Positions 38,501-47,408 of a DNA stretch of 62,268 nt are shown in pieces. A model generated the notes under the pieces. It was not told the DNA's origin, ran no database searches, and saw nothing but the letters and a program-made list of their open reading frames with translations. Source of the DNA: Pirellulaceae bacterium (lineage in GTDB: Bacteria > Planctomycetota > Planctomycetia > Pirellulales > Pirellulaceae); the NCBI GenBank assembly GCA_024102795.1, contig JAGFJK010000375.1, forward strand, positions 1 through 62,268. Reading direction: 5' to 3'. The stretch's first letter is position 1. Each line of letters opens with the position of its first letter. A program made the position numbers and the translations under genes.

Positions 38501-41500
38501 ATGTCCTGGTCCTGGAAGAATGTACGACAGTGGTGGAATGCCGGCCGAGCTGCCCGGCGCCGGGAGGCACGGCCGGCCGGTCGCCGACGGCTGCGGCTGG
38601 AACCGCTGGAAAACCGTCGCCTGCTGGCCAGCGACTGCCTGGCCGTGATCAGCGGCACCGTCTTCACCGACGTCACGGACAACGGTTTGACTGGCGACGA
38701 CATCCGCTTGCTGGGCGTCACGGTCAACCTGTACCGCGACGGAGGTAACGGCACGTTCGAAGGAAGCGGCGCCGGCGACGACACGCTGGTCGGTTCGCAG
38801 ATGACCAACGCGTCGGGCGAGTACCGCTTTGAGGACCTCGTCCAGGGCCGGTACTTTGTGGAACAGGAGGAGGCGGCGGGGTTGTTGCAGCGGCCCGGCG
38901 ACAACGTGCAGACCGTGATCGTCACGGCCGCCGATGCCCTCGGCACTCCCGGCCAGGTCATCGATTCGTTCGAAACACCTCAGACCGTAACTGCCAGTTC
39001 CGCCGGAAGCATGATTGACAGTTCGGCACTGGCCGCCGCCGAAGCACTGGGCGGCGAGCGGGATCTGTATGCCGAGTTGACCTCGGGCATGGGCGAGTTG
39101 TCGCTGGTGTCCGATGCGTTCGGCGCCGAGATTCTGGAATTCATGGCCAGCTCGACCGGGCAAGGCATCCGCTTGATCAGTTGGGACGGCCCCGACACGG
39201 ACGCCGTGAACCTCGACCCGATCGGCCTGCGGCTGGGTGGAGCCACCGGGATCGACATCACCCAAGGCGGCCAGAACATCGGCCTGCAGATGTTCATTGG
39301 CGCGGACCAGGACAACGGCGTGGCGACCTTCCGCGTGTTTACCGACGCGGGCAATGCCTCGTCCGTCAGCGTGCCGATTCCCAACACGGGCGGCACGGCC
39401 GACCAGCGCGTGGTGATTCGCTTCGAGGACTTCACCACCTTGCTCGGCGGCGGCGCCGACTTCACCAACATCGGCGCGATCGAACTGGAAGTGGAAGGCG
39501 TCGCCGCCGTCGACGGCCAGATCGACCTGGTCGGTCTGCTCCGCCCAACGGAATTCTCCGCCGACTTCGCCAACCTCGCCCCGCTCAGCCTGGGCAACCT
39601 GGTGTGGCTGGACGCCGACAACAGCGGCACGGTCAACAACGCGGAAACCGGGATCGGCGGCGTGTCCGTGAACTTGTTCGAGGACACCGATGCCAGCGGC
39701 GGGTTTACCAACGGCGTCGACGTGCTGCTCGACACCACCACCACCGACGGAGCGGGAATTTACCTGTTCAACGACCTGCTGCCCGGTGCCTACATCGTTC
39801 AGGTGGCCCAGTCGAACTTCAATGCGGGCCAGGTGCTGGAAGGTCTGGTCAGCAGCACGGGCAACGATCCCGTGCCCAGCCCGAACGACGGTGTGGACAA
39901 CGACGACAACGGCATGCCCGTGCTCGGACAGGGACTGGTCACGTCCACCGTGAACCTGGCCGCCGGCCAGCAGTTGGGCGGCAACGGCAACCTGACCGTC
40001 GACTTTGGCGTGACCGCGCTGACCGACCTGGCGATCACCAAGACCGACGCGCCCGATCCGGTCGGCGTCGGCAATTCGTTGACCTACTCGCTGGTCGTCA
40101 CCAACAACGGCCCTTCGACCGCCACGGGCGTCACGGTGGTCGATACGCTGCCCGCCGGCGTCTCGTTCCAGTCGGCGACGGCCAGCCAGGGATCGTTCAG
40201 CGAAGCGGCGGGCGTCGTCACGTTCGACGTGGGGACGTTGGCCGACGGAGCGACCGCCACGCTGAGCGTCGTCGTGACGGTCAACGCGGGTACCGTCGGC
40301 ACGATCACCAATACAGCCCAGGTGACCAGCAACGAACTGGATGAGAATCCGAACAACAACACGGCGTCGGAACCCACCACCGTCACACCGCGGATCGACC
40401 TGGAGATCACCAAACAGGACGATCCCGATCCGGCGGTCGCCGGGAACCAGATCGTTTACACGCTGGTCGTGACGAACAACGGCCCGTCGGCGGCCACCAA
40501 TGTCGTGGTGACCGACATGCTGCCCCCGCAGGTGACGTTCGTCTCGGCCATGACGCCTCAAGGCACCTTCAACACCTCGCCGGGAGTCGTGACCTTCAAC
40601 CTGGGTAGCCTGGCCAACCAGGCGTCCGTGCAACTGACGGTCACCGTGATGGCCGACGCCGACGAGCGGGGAACGCTGACCAACACGGCGCAGGTCACCG
40701 CCACCGAAACCGATACGGACCCCACGAACAACTCGGACACCGAAACCACGACGCTGCAAGCCGAAGTCAACCTGCAAATCGTCAAGACCGGACAGCCCGA
40801 TCCGGTGGTGGCCGGCGAGCAACTGGTCTACACGCTGATGGTGACCAACCAGGGTCCGTCGCAGGCCACGGGCGTGGTCGTCACCGACACGCTGCCCGCC
40901 GATGTGACGTTTGTTTCCGCGACTTCCAGCCAGGGTTCCACGCCCACGCACGCGGCCGGCGTGGTCACGGCCAACGTCGGGATACTCGATCCGGGCGCCT
41001 CGGCCCAGATCACGATCACCGTCGACGTGAACTCCGATGCTGGCGACACGCTGGTCAACGTGGCCGAGGTGATCGGCGTCGAAACGGAAACCAACACGGC
41101 GGACAACGAGGACGAACTGACCGTGGACGTCGACCGGGAAGTCGACCTGGTGGTGACTAAGAGCGACGCGCCGGACCCGGTCGGCATCGGCATGGAGCTG
41201 GTATACACCATCAACGTCACGAACAACGGCCCCTCGGACGCCACCGGCGTGATGGTCCAGGACACGCTGCCGGCCGGAGTGACCTTTGTTTCATCCACCG
41301 CCAGCCAGGGCGGCACCCCCGCGCATAACGCCGGCGTGGTGACCGCCAGCCTGGGCAACCTGGCCAGCGGTGCGTCGGCCACCGTGACGATCACGGTCAC
41401 CGTCAATCCGGATACCACCGGCACCATCAGCAACACCGTGATGGTGACGGGCAACGAACCAGACCCCACGCCGGCCAACAACACGTCCACTCAAACCACC

Positions 41501-41929
41501 GAAGTCGATTCGCGCACCGCCAGCATCGGCGGCTTCGTGTACATCGACTGGGACAACGATGGAGTGCGGGACAGCAACGAGCTGATCGTCCGCAACGTGT
41601 TGATCACGCTGACCGGAACCGACATCATGGGCGCGGCGGTCAGTCAGACTCAGATGACGGGCATGAACGGCTCGTACCTGTTCGAGGATCTGCTGCCCGG
41701 CACCTACCGGGTCGAGCAAACTCAGCCCGCGGCACTGCCGGACGGCCAAGACACTCGCGGGACCCCCGTCCTGGGAGTCGTCGAGCCGGACGCCTTCGCC
41801 CAGTTGCAGTTGCAGCCGGGCGTGGAGGCGCGCAACTTCAACTTTGGCGAGCTGCCGCCGCCGGTCAGCAAGTCCTGGTTCCTGGCGTCGACGGTCATTC
41901 CGTTCGAGGTCGCGGCGCCCACGGCGTAG
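38501..41929 (+). CDS. Large secreted protein with LE-x-R-x-LLA motif, SdrD-like and four DUF11 domains
   Basis: The 1142-residue protein starts at ATG 38501. A strongly basic N-terminus leads to RLEPLENRRLLAS, the planctomycete exoprotein motif. SdrD B-like domains lie near residues 48-135 (SGTVFTDVTDNGLTGDD) and 365-500. Four DUF11 repeats of about 123 residues each follow from residue 507 (nt 40021-41520), each with LVVTNNGPS, TDTLPAGV and a closing NTAQVT or equivalent. A last SdrD-like domain (GGFVYIDWDNDGVRDSNE) precedes the tail NFGELPPPVSKSWFLAS. It is probably an adhesin or cell-surface fibre. It is flanked by similar repeats at 38.07 and 42.0 kb. Confidence 0.92.
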   Translation: MSWSWKNVRQWWNAGRAARRREARPAGRRRLRLEPLENRRLLASDCLAVISGTVFTDVTDNGLTGDDIRLLGVTVNLYRDGGNGTFEGSGAGDDTLVGSQMTNASGEYRFEDLVQGRYFVEQEEAAGLLQRPGDNVQTVIVTAADALGTPGQVIDSFETPQTVTASSAGSMIDSSALAAAEALGGERDLYAELTSGMGELSLVSDAFGAEILEFMASSTGQGIRLISWDGPDTDAVNLDPIGLRLGGATGIDITQGGQNIGLQMFIGADQDNGVATFRVFTDAGNASSVSVPIPNTGGTADQRVVIRFEDFTTLLGGGADFTNIGAIELEVEGVAAVDGQIDLVGLLRPTEFSADFANLAPLSLGNLVWLDADNSGTVNNAETGIGGVSVNLFEDTDASGGFTNGVDVLLDTTTTDGAGIYLFNDLLPGAYIVQVAQSNFNAGQVLEGLVSSTGNDPVPSPNDGVDNDDNGMPVLGQGLVTSTVNLAAGQQLGGNGNLTVDFGVTALTDLAITKTDAPDPVGVGNSLTYSLVVTNNGPSTATGVTVVDTLPAGVSFQSATASQGSFSEAAGVVTFDVGTLADGATATLSVVVTVNAGTVGTITNTAQVTSNELDENPNNNTASEPTTVTPRIDLEITKQDDPDPAVAGNQIVYTLVVTNNGPSAATNVVVTDMLPPQVTFVSAMTPQGTFNTSPGVVTFNLGSLANQASVQLTVTVMADADERGTLTNTAQVTATETDTDPTNNSDTETTTLQAEVNLQIVKTGQPDPVVAGEQLVYTLMVTNQGPSQATGVVVTDTLPADVTFVSATSSQGSTPTHAAGVVTANVGILDPGASAQITITVDVNSDAGDTLVNVAEVIGVETETNTADNEDELTVDVDREVDLVVTKSDAPDPVGIGMELVYTINVTNNGPSDATGVMVQDTLPAGVTFVSSTASQGGTPAHNAGVVTASLGNLASGASATVTITVTVNPDTTGTISNTVMVTGNEPDPTPANNTSTQTTEVDSRTASIGGFVYIDWDNDGVRDSNELIVRNVLITLTGTDIMGAAVSQTQMTGMNGSYLFEDLLPGTYRVEQTQPAALPDGQDTRGTPVLGVVEPDAFAQLQLQPGVEARNFNFGELPPPVSKSWFLASTVIPFEVAAPTA

Positions 41930-41953
41930 TGGAAGTTGTCAGTTGTCAGTAGT

Positions 41954-41984
41954 CAATTTGCAATTTGCAATTTGCAATTTGCAA
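41954..41984. repeat. CAATTTG heptamer tandem repeat
   Basis: Four perfect CAATTTG units plus CAA follow the exoprotein stop by 24 bp. The complementary heptamer CAAATTG occurs twice at 37973-37990 on the far side of the same gene. Confidence 0.9.
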
Positions 41985-42052
41985 GACGTAGCCGATCGCG
42001 GCGTTTTCGAGTCCCGGCCGGCCCGGCGGATCGTTGGAGTTCGCACTACAGC

Positions 42053-42408
42053 GAGAAACAGCGGGCTGACACCCGCCGCTCGCCAGAGAAACAGCGGGCT
42101 GACACCCGCCGCTCGCCAGAGAAACAGCGGGCTGACGCCCGCCGCTCGCCAGAGAAACAGCGGGCTGACACCCGCCGCTCGCCAGAGAAACAGCGGGCTG
42201 ACACCCGCCGCGCGCCAGAGAAACAGCGGGCTGACACCCGCCGCTCGCCAGAGAAACAGCGGGCTGACACCCGCCGCTCGCCAAAGAAACAGCGGGCTGA
42301 CACCCGCCGCGCGCCAGAGCAACAGCGGGCTGACACCCGCCGCTCGCCAAAGAAACAGCGGGCTGACACCCGCCGCTCGCCAGAGAAACAGCGGGCTGAC
42401 ACCCGCCG
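42053..42408. repeat. Eleven-copy 33-bp tandem array of family A hairpin
   Basis: The unit starts GAGAAACAGCGGGCTGACAC, continues CCGCCGCTCGCCA, and repeats with exact 33-bp period from 42053 to 42408, the last copy partial. Variation is minor: GACGCC instead of GACACC in copy 3, GCGCGCCA in copies 5 and 8, AAGAAA in copies 8 and 10, GAGCAA in copy 9. Because 33 is divisible by three, all frames stay open and produce spurious repetitive peptides. It sits between convergent genes, 12 bp after the minus-strand RraA-like stop. There are no unique spacers, so it is not CRISPR. Confidence 0.97.
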
Positions 42409-42420
42409 TAAGTGCCCGCT

Positions 42421-43089
42421 CTACAGCACGCCGAACCGCGCGTAGGCTTCCTCGGCCTTCATCCCCTGGCGAATGGCGTCGCGAGTGACGTTTTCGGCGT
42501 GCACCTTTTCCCAGGCGCGGCGCAGCGCTTCGGCTTCGCATTCGGCCGGCACCACGACCACTCCGTCCCGGTCGGCCAGCACCAGGTCGCCGGGCGCGAA
42601 CCGCACGCCGTCGATTTCCACTGGCACATCCAGATCGATCACGCGCTGCCGGTTCTGGCTGTCGTACGGCGAGGTGCCGCGAGCCAGCACGGTGAAGCCG
42701 ATGGCGGCCATCTTGTCGACGTCGCGCACGGCGCCGTCGACAATCGCGCCGATGCAACCCTGGTTGCCCGCCGCCGTCGACAGCAGTTCGCCCCAGATGC
42801 CCGAGCGCATCGAGCCGCCGGCGGCCGCGATCATCACGTCGTCGGGCCGGCAACTGTCCACCGCTCGCAGTTCCAGCTCGTACGGACGAGGGTCCTCGTG
42901 GAACATGTCGGCCCACAAGGTGGTCTTGCAGCGGCCGGCCAGCAGACCGCCGCCGGTGAGCGGCAGCAGGTTCACCCGAGGCGACTGGTGGCGGTAGCCC
43001 AACGCATCGAGCGCATCGCAGACGACGGCCGCGTACAACGACTGGCGAATCATGGGCAGCGTGATCTGCGATGGTACGGGCGAACTCAT
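42421..43089 (-). CDS. RraA/HMG-aldolase-like protein
   Basis: The 222-residue protein starts at ATG 43089. It matches the RraA-like fold shared by regulators of RNase E and 4-hydroxy-4-methyl-2-oxoglutarate aldolases: AVVCDALDALGY at the start, GRCKTTLWAD, then GNQGCIGAIVDGAVRDVDKM and DVPVEIDGVRFAPGDLVLADRDGV. The active-site Arg/Asp of the aldolase branch (G-x(n)-R-D in GAVRD) are present, so a lyase role is more likely than RNase E control. It is divergent from the M81/AstE/threonine-synthase-like operon, suggesting a shared pathway. Confidence 0.88.
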   Translation of the reverse strand: MSSPVPSQITLPMIRQSLYAAVVCDALDALGYRHQSPRVNLLPLTGGGLLAGRCKTTLWADMFHEDPRPYELELRAVDSCRPDDVMIAAAGGSMRSGIWGELLSTAAGNQGCIGAIVDGAVRDVDKMAAIGFTVLARGTSPYDSQNRQRVIDLDVPVEIDGVRFAPGDLVLADRDGVVVVPAECEAEALRRAWEKVHAENVTRDAIRQGMKAEEAYARFGVL

Positions 43090-43278
43090 GAACACCTCGG
43101 AATCGGGAGCGTCTCTGGCGGGGCTGGCATACGGGCCGCGCCCGCATTCGGTTGGCGACTGGTTGCCTTGGGGACGCGGCCGCTCGTGCCGGCGGCGTGT
43201 GGTTGCCGCGGGGACCGTATGATATCGTATCCTCCGGCGGGTGGAAGTGCGCGACTTGGATCGAGAGAGCAAACCAGA

Positions 43279-44799
43279 ATGCGAATCGGACTGCTGGCCC
43301 TGTTGCACGAGTCGAACACGTTCATCGGGCAGCCGACCACAAGGGAGCACTTCCAGGAGAACCTGTTGCTGGTGGGCGACGACGTGCGCCGCGAGCTGGC
43401 CGAGACGCACCACGAAGTGGGTGGCTTCTTCGAGGGGCTGGAACGGGAAAGCACCTTCGAGTCGCCGTGCCGAGCGGTGCCGTTGCTGGCGGCCCGCGCC
43501 GTCCCGTTCGGCACGATCGAGGCGGCGGCCTTCGACGCGCTGCTCGACCTGCTCTGGCGGCAACTGGACACCGCCGGGCCGCTCGACGGACTGCTGGTGG
43601 CCCCGCACGGAGCGACCGTCAGCCAGCGGCATCCGGATGCGGACGGCTACTGGCTGGGCGAGTTGCGGCGGCGGGTCGGCCCGCGGCTGCCGATCGTCGG
43701 CACGCTGGACCCTCACGCCAATCTCTCGCCGCGGATGGTCGCCAGTTGCCACGCGCTGGTGGCTTACCGGACGAATCCGCATCTGGACCAGCGCGCTCGC
43801 GGCGTCGAGGCGGCGCGGTTGCTGGTCCGCACGCTGCGCGGCGAGATCCGCCCCACCATGGCCGCCGCTCTGCCGCCGCTGGCGATCAACATCGAACGCC
43901 AGCATACCAGCGAACCCCAGTGCCGGCGCGTGTACGACCTGGCCGACCAGCAGTTGCGGACGCCGGGCGTGTTGAGCAACAGCATCCTGCTGGGTTTTCC
44001 CTATGCGGACGTGGCGGAGATGGGTTCGTCCGCGCTGGTCGTGACCGACAACCAGCCGGAACTGGCCGCGCAGTTGGCCGGGCAACTCGCCCAGGAAATG
44101 TGGGACCAGCGGCAGGAGTTTGTCGGCCGGATGCTGGATATCGACGAAGCGGTGGAGCGGGCCGCGCAACTGCCGGGTCCGGTCTGCCTGCTGGACATGG
44201 GCGACAACGTGGGCGGTGGTTCGCCGGGCGACAGCACGCACCTGGTGCGACCGCTGCTGCAGCGCGACGTCCCATCGCTGGCCTGCTTGTACGATCCGCG
44301 GGCGGTCAGCCAGGCGGCCGCGGCGGGCGTTGGCCAGGAAGTGGAGCTGCAAATCGGCGGCCAGACCGATCGGCTGCACGGCACGCCGCTGGCCGCCCGC
44401 TTCACGGTCCTGGGACTGTATGACGGAAAGTTCGAGGAGCGGCAGCCGCGGCATGGCGGATTCACGCATTGCGATCAAGGGCCGACCGCGGTCGTCCGTA
44501 GCGGCCGCCTGACGCTGCTGGTCAACTCGCGGCGCACTCCGCCGTTCAGCCTGCAGCAACTGTTGTCGTGCGGACTGGGCCCGCAAGCCTTCCAGATCAT
44601 CGTGGCCAAGGGCGTGAACGCGCCGGTGGCGGCCTACGAGCCGGTCTGCCCGCACCTGCTGCGAGTGAACACGCCGGGAGTGACCACGGCGGACATGCGG
44701 CGGCTGGAGTATGCGCATCGGCGGCGGCCGATGTTCCCGTTCGAAGCCGACACCTGCTGGCGGGCCGGCGAGGTGGTGGCTGGCGCGGCGGAGATTTGA
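43279..44799 (+). CDS. M81-family metallopeptidase (MlrC/microcystinase C-like)
   Basis: The 506-residue protein starts at ATG 43279 (MRIGLLALLHESNTF). This opening is the MlrC N-terminal domain with HESN; further metal-site segments are APHGATVS and GTLDPHANLS with YRTNPHLDQRARG. The MlrC C-terminal domain follows (LLDMGDNVGGGSPGDST). Known members hydrolyse the linear peptide left after microcystin opening, and many homologues act on unknown amides. It is the first gene of a three-gene operon, 15 bp before the AstE-like gene. Confidence 0.9.
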   Translation: MRIGLLALLHESNTFIGQPTTREHFQENLLLVGDDVRRELAETHHEVGGFFEGLERESTFESPCRAVPLLAARAVPFGTIEAAAFDALLDLLWRQLDTAGPLDGLLVAPHGATVSQRHPDADGYWLGELRRRVGPRLPIVGTLDPHANLSPRMVASCHALVAYRTNPHLDQRARGVEAARLLVRTLRGEIRPTMAAALPPLAINIERQHTSEPQCRRVYDLADQQLRTPGVLSNSILLGFPYADVAEMGSSALVVTDNQPELAAQLAGQLAQEMWDQRQEFVGRMLDIDEAVERAAQLPGPVCLLDMGDNVGGGSPGDSTHLVRPLLQRDVPSLACLYDPRAVSQAAAAGVGQEVELQIGGQTDRLHGTPLAARFTVLGLYDGKFEERQPRHGGFTHCDQGPTAVVRSGRLTLLVNSRRTPPFSLQQLLSCGLGPQAFQIIVAKGVNAPVAAYEPVCPHLLRVNTPGVTTADMRRLEYAHRRRPMFPFEADTCWRAGEVVAGAAEI

Positions 44800-44814
44800 G
44801 GCCGGAGTGCGACG

Positions 44815-45738
44815 ATGAGCGAATTGAAGCTGGCAGCACGGCAGATCGCCGGCGACTCGCCCGGCCCGCGACTGCTGATTACCGGCGGCGTGCATGGCGA
44901 CGAGTTCGAAGCGATGGCGGCCATTCGGCAACTGGCCCGGCAAGTCGATTGCCGAGCGCTCCGCGGCGGCTTGACGCTGGTGCCCGTGGTGAACGAAGCG
45001 GCGTTTCTCCGCGGGCAGCGTTCGGCCGACGACCAACTGGATCTGGCTCGTACCTGCCCCGGCCGAGCGGATGGAACGGTGACCGAACGGACAGCTCATG
45101 CGCTGAGTGAACTGATTCGGGCGGCCGACTACTACATCGATCTGCACAGCGGCGGGACGATCATGAGCGTCTGGCCGCTGGCCGGATACACGCTGCACCC
45201 GGACCCCGACGTGCTGGCCGTGCAGCGGCGGATGGCGCGAGCGTTCAACCTGCCCGTGGTCTGGGGAACCGATCCGAGCTTGCCAGGCCGTTCGCTGTCG
45301 GTGGCCCGCGACGCCCGGGTGCCGGCGATCTATGCCGAATACCTGGGCAGCGGGCTCTGTTCGGCCGCCGGTGTCGCGGCGTATGTGCAAGGTTGCCAGC
45401 ATGTGATGGTCGAGCTGAACATGCTGGACGGCGAGCTGCCAGCCAGCCAGGTGCGACACGTGGTGGAGGATCGGCGCGAGAGTTCGGGCCACATGCAGGT
45501 CTGCCATCCGGCACCGCGAACCGGATTTTTCGAGCCGGCCGCGAACCTGGGAGACCGCATTGAGTGCGGCCAGTTGCTGGGTACCGTCAGCGATGTCCTG
45601 GGAGATGAGGTGGCCGAGGTGCGGGCCAGTTCCAGCGGCCTGGTCCTGGCGCTGCGGACGTTTTCGCGGGTGATGGCAGGAGACAGCCTGGGCGTGGTGC
45701 TGGAGGATGCCGCCGCGGACGGTCCGCCGGGCGGCTGA
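44815..45738 (+). CDS. Succinylglutamate desuccinylase/aspartoacylase-family zinc hydrolase
   Basis: The 307-residue protein belongs to the M14-like AstE/AspA deacylase group. Zinc ligands are His27 and Glu30 in ITGGVHGDEFE and His111 in YYIDLHSGG. The catalytic Glu is probably in the YAEYLGSG segment. A C-terminal beta domain (residues about 230-300) resembles the lid domain of the family. It would remove an acyl or amide group from an amino acid derivative. It follows the M81 gene by 15 bp. Confidence 0.9.
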   Translation: MSELKLAARQIAGDSPGPRLLITGGVHGDEFEAMAAIRQLARQVDCRALRGGLTLVPVVNEAAFLRGQRSADDQLDLARTCPGRADGTVTERTAHALSELIRAADYYIDLHSGGTIMSVWPLAGYTLHPDPDVLAVQRRMARAFNLPVVWGTDPSLPGRSLSVARDARVPAIYAEYLGSGLCSAAGVAAYVQGCQHVMVELNMLDGELPASQVRHVVEDRRESSGHMQVCHPAPRTGFFEPAANLGDRIECGQLLGTVSDVLGDEVAEVRASSSGLVLALRTFSRVMAGDSLGVVLEDAAADGPPGG

Positions 45739-45775
45739 CGGGAACGGGCGGCTGTCGCCGGGTGAAGGGATACGA

Positions 45776-46891
45776 ATGATGAGCATGTGGCAATGGCAGG
45801 ATGCTTTCGAATCGGTGCCGGAGGGTGCTCGAGTCAGCCTGGGCGAAGGCCACACGCCGCTGGTCCGTTCGCGGCGGCTGGGTCCCGCGGCGGGCTTGCG
45901 GCATTTGTTATTCAAGCTGGAGGCGAGCAACCCCAGCGGTTCGTACAAGGATCGGTTCGCGTCGGCCGCGATTTCGCACATGCGGGCCGCCGGCCAGACC
46001 CACTGCCTGGCAACTTCCAGCGGCAACACGGGTGCGGCACTGGCGGCGTACTGCGCGGCGGCTGGCATCCATTGCGAGATTGTGATCGTGGAAACGGCGC
46101 CGCTGGCCAAACTGCAGCAGATGCTGGCCTACGGCGCGGACATCTACCGAGTTCGCGGCTTCGGCCTGGACGACGAGGTGACGCGAGCCGTGTTCGAACA
46201 GCTCGACCGCCGCAGCCAGAGTCCGCAGGCGGCGCTGCAGATCAGTGCCTTCAAGTTCAGTCCGCTGGGCATGGGCGGCGTGCGAACGCTCGGACACGAA
46301 CTGGTACATCAGGTGGAATCGCATGCCCGGCAGCTCGGCTGCGCTCGACTCGATCACGTCTTCTGCCCGGCCGGCGGCGGCGGGTTGACCCTGGCGGTGG
46401 CCGAAGCGTTTCAGCAGGTCGCGACCGGCCGTTACGACTGGCCGCTACCCAAGGTGGAGTGCGCGCAGCCGGCGGGCAACGACACCATTGCCGGCCCATT
46501 GCGGGACGGAGCGGAGCAGGCGCGGGCGGTCGCCTGCACGACGCGGATCAGCGGCTTGCAGGTGGCCAGCGTGGTCGACGGGCACGAGGTGATCCGGGCT
46601 TGCCGAGCCACCGGCGGCAGCGGCCATGTGGTGGATGACGAGGAGGTCTGGAGTGTGCAGCGTCGCCTGGCGACGGAGGAAGGCGTATTTTGCGAGCCCG
46701 CCGCGGCGGTCTCGGTGGCCGCCGCCCTGCAGGCGGCCCGCCAACGGCGACTGGATCCGTCGGCCGTCGTCTGCTGCCTGGTCACCGGTTCGGGTTTCAA
46801 GGACCCCGCCGCGCTGGATCGCCTGGTCGCCGACCGCCAGTGCCCGCTGATCGACGTGGACCAGATGCCCGGCCGCCACACTTCCCCATAG
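45776..46891 (+). CDS. Threonine-synthase-like PLP lyase
   Basis: The 371-residue fold-type II PLP enzyme starts at ATG 45776 with GAAGGG about 8 bases upstream. LGEGHTPLV leads to NPSGSYKDR with the Schiff-base Lys58, then SSGNTGAALAAYCAAAG, the phosphate loop PAGGGGLTLAV and CLVTGSGFKDP, matching threonine synthases and related ammonia-lyases. Given its neighbours it may act on a catabolic intermediate rather than phosphohomoserine. It lies 37 bp after the AstE-like gene, the last of the operon. Confidence 0.9.
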   Translation: MMSMWQWQDAFESVPEGARVSLGEGHTPLVRSRRLGPAAGLRHLLFKLEASNPSGSYKDRFASAAISHMRAAGQTHCLATSSGNTGAALAAYCAAAGIHCEIVIVETAPLAKLQQMLAYGADIYRVRGFGLDDEVTRAVFEQLDRRSQSPQAALQISAFKFSPLGMGGVRTLGHELVHQVESHARQLGCARLDHVFCPAGGGGLTLAVAEAFQQVATGRYDWPLPKVECAQPAGNDTIAGPLRDGAEQARAVACTTRISGLQVASVVDGHEVIRACRATGGSGHVVDDEEVWSVQRRLATEEGVFCEPAAAVSVAAALQAARQRRLDPSAVVCCLVTGSGFKDPAALDRLVADRQCPLIDVDQMPGRHTSP

Positions 46892-46893
46892 CC

Positions 46894-46910
46894 GCCTTTC
46901 GCTCCGCCTC
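46894..46910. repeat. Half copy of family B palindrome
   Basis: GCCTTTCGCTCCGC matches the left arm and loop, then diverges, so this is a decayed copy just after the threonine-synthase-like stop. Confidence 0.55.
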
Positions 46911-47000
46911 GTTTACGCTGCGCGTCGGCGCTGCTAGGCTGACGTTCTCGTCCGTACTTGCGCTGTTTCTTCGCGAGTAATCCTTGGAAGGTACCGGGTC

Positions 47001-47408
47001 ATGGATCTGCATGAGAGCATTCAGCTCGTCCACGCGTCCGAAATGGTTTTTGGCGAGCGGTTTTACCAGCAACTGGCGGCGAAACACCCCGAAGTCACGC
47101 CGTTTTTCGCCGGCGTCAACATGCACCGCCAGGCGATCATCTTTACGATGCAGTTGGCGGTCGTGGGGGCCTACTACCAGCGCCACTCGCCCACCTCGCA
47201 ACAATACCTGCAAGTGCTGGGCACTCAGCATCATCGCCGCGGCATTCCCAAGGAAGCCTACGCCATTTTTCGCGACTGCCTGCTGGACGAACTGCGGCAG
47301 TTCCACGGCGACGACTGGTCGGATGAGTTGGAACAGCAGTGGCGGGCGGCGATGGACGAAGTGACCCACAAGATGTGGGAAGGCTACGAAGAACGGTTCC
47401 ACGTGTAG
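47001..47408 (+). CDS. Single-domain bacterial globin
   Basis: The 135-residue protein has the globin helical layout. MDLHESIQLVHASEMVFGERFYQQL forms helices A-B, PEVTPFF the CD corner with the conserved Phe, and LGTQHHRRGIPKEAYAIF the F-helix with proximal His77 in the LG-x-x-H position typical of flavohaemoglobin-type globins. YCR-type reductase domains are absent. Likely roles are oxygen binding or nitric-oxide detoxification. The RBS is GGAAGG 12 bases upstream. The 3' end overlaps the convergent exoprotein gene by 25 bp. Confidence 0.88.
   Translation: MDLHESIQLVHASEMVFGERFYQQLAAKHPEVTPFFAGVNMHRQAIIFTMQLAVVGAYYQRHSPTSQQYLQVLGTQHHRRGIPKEAYAIFRDCLLDELRQFHGDDWSDELEQQWRAAMDEVTHKMWEGYEERFHV

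Noticed and set aside
42053..42408. Possible CRISPR array
   Set aside because: The period is 33 bp with no variable spacers and no cas genes nearby; it is a simple tandem repeat.
41844..42488. Repetitive peptide-coding frames through the 33-bp array
   Set aside because: The unit length is a multiple of three, so every frame stays open; the array follows the real stop at 41929 and no export or domain feature is present.
42421..46110. A 3.7-kb minus-strand open frame covering three plus-strand genes
   Set aside because: Its C-terminal 222 codons are the real RraA-like gene; the rest is antisense to clear M81, AstE and PLP-lyase genes and exists because of strong GC codon bias.
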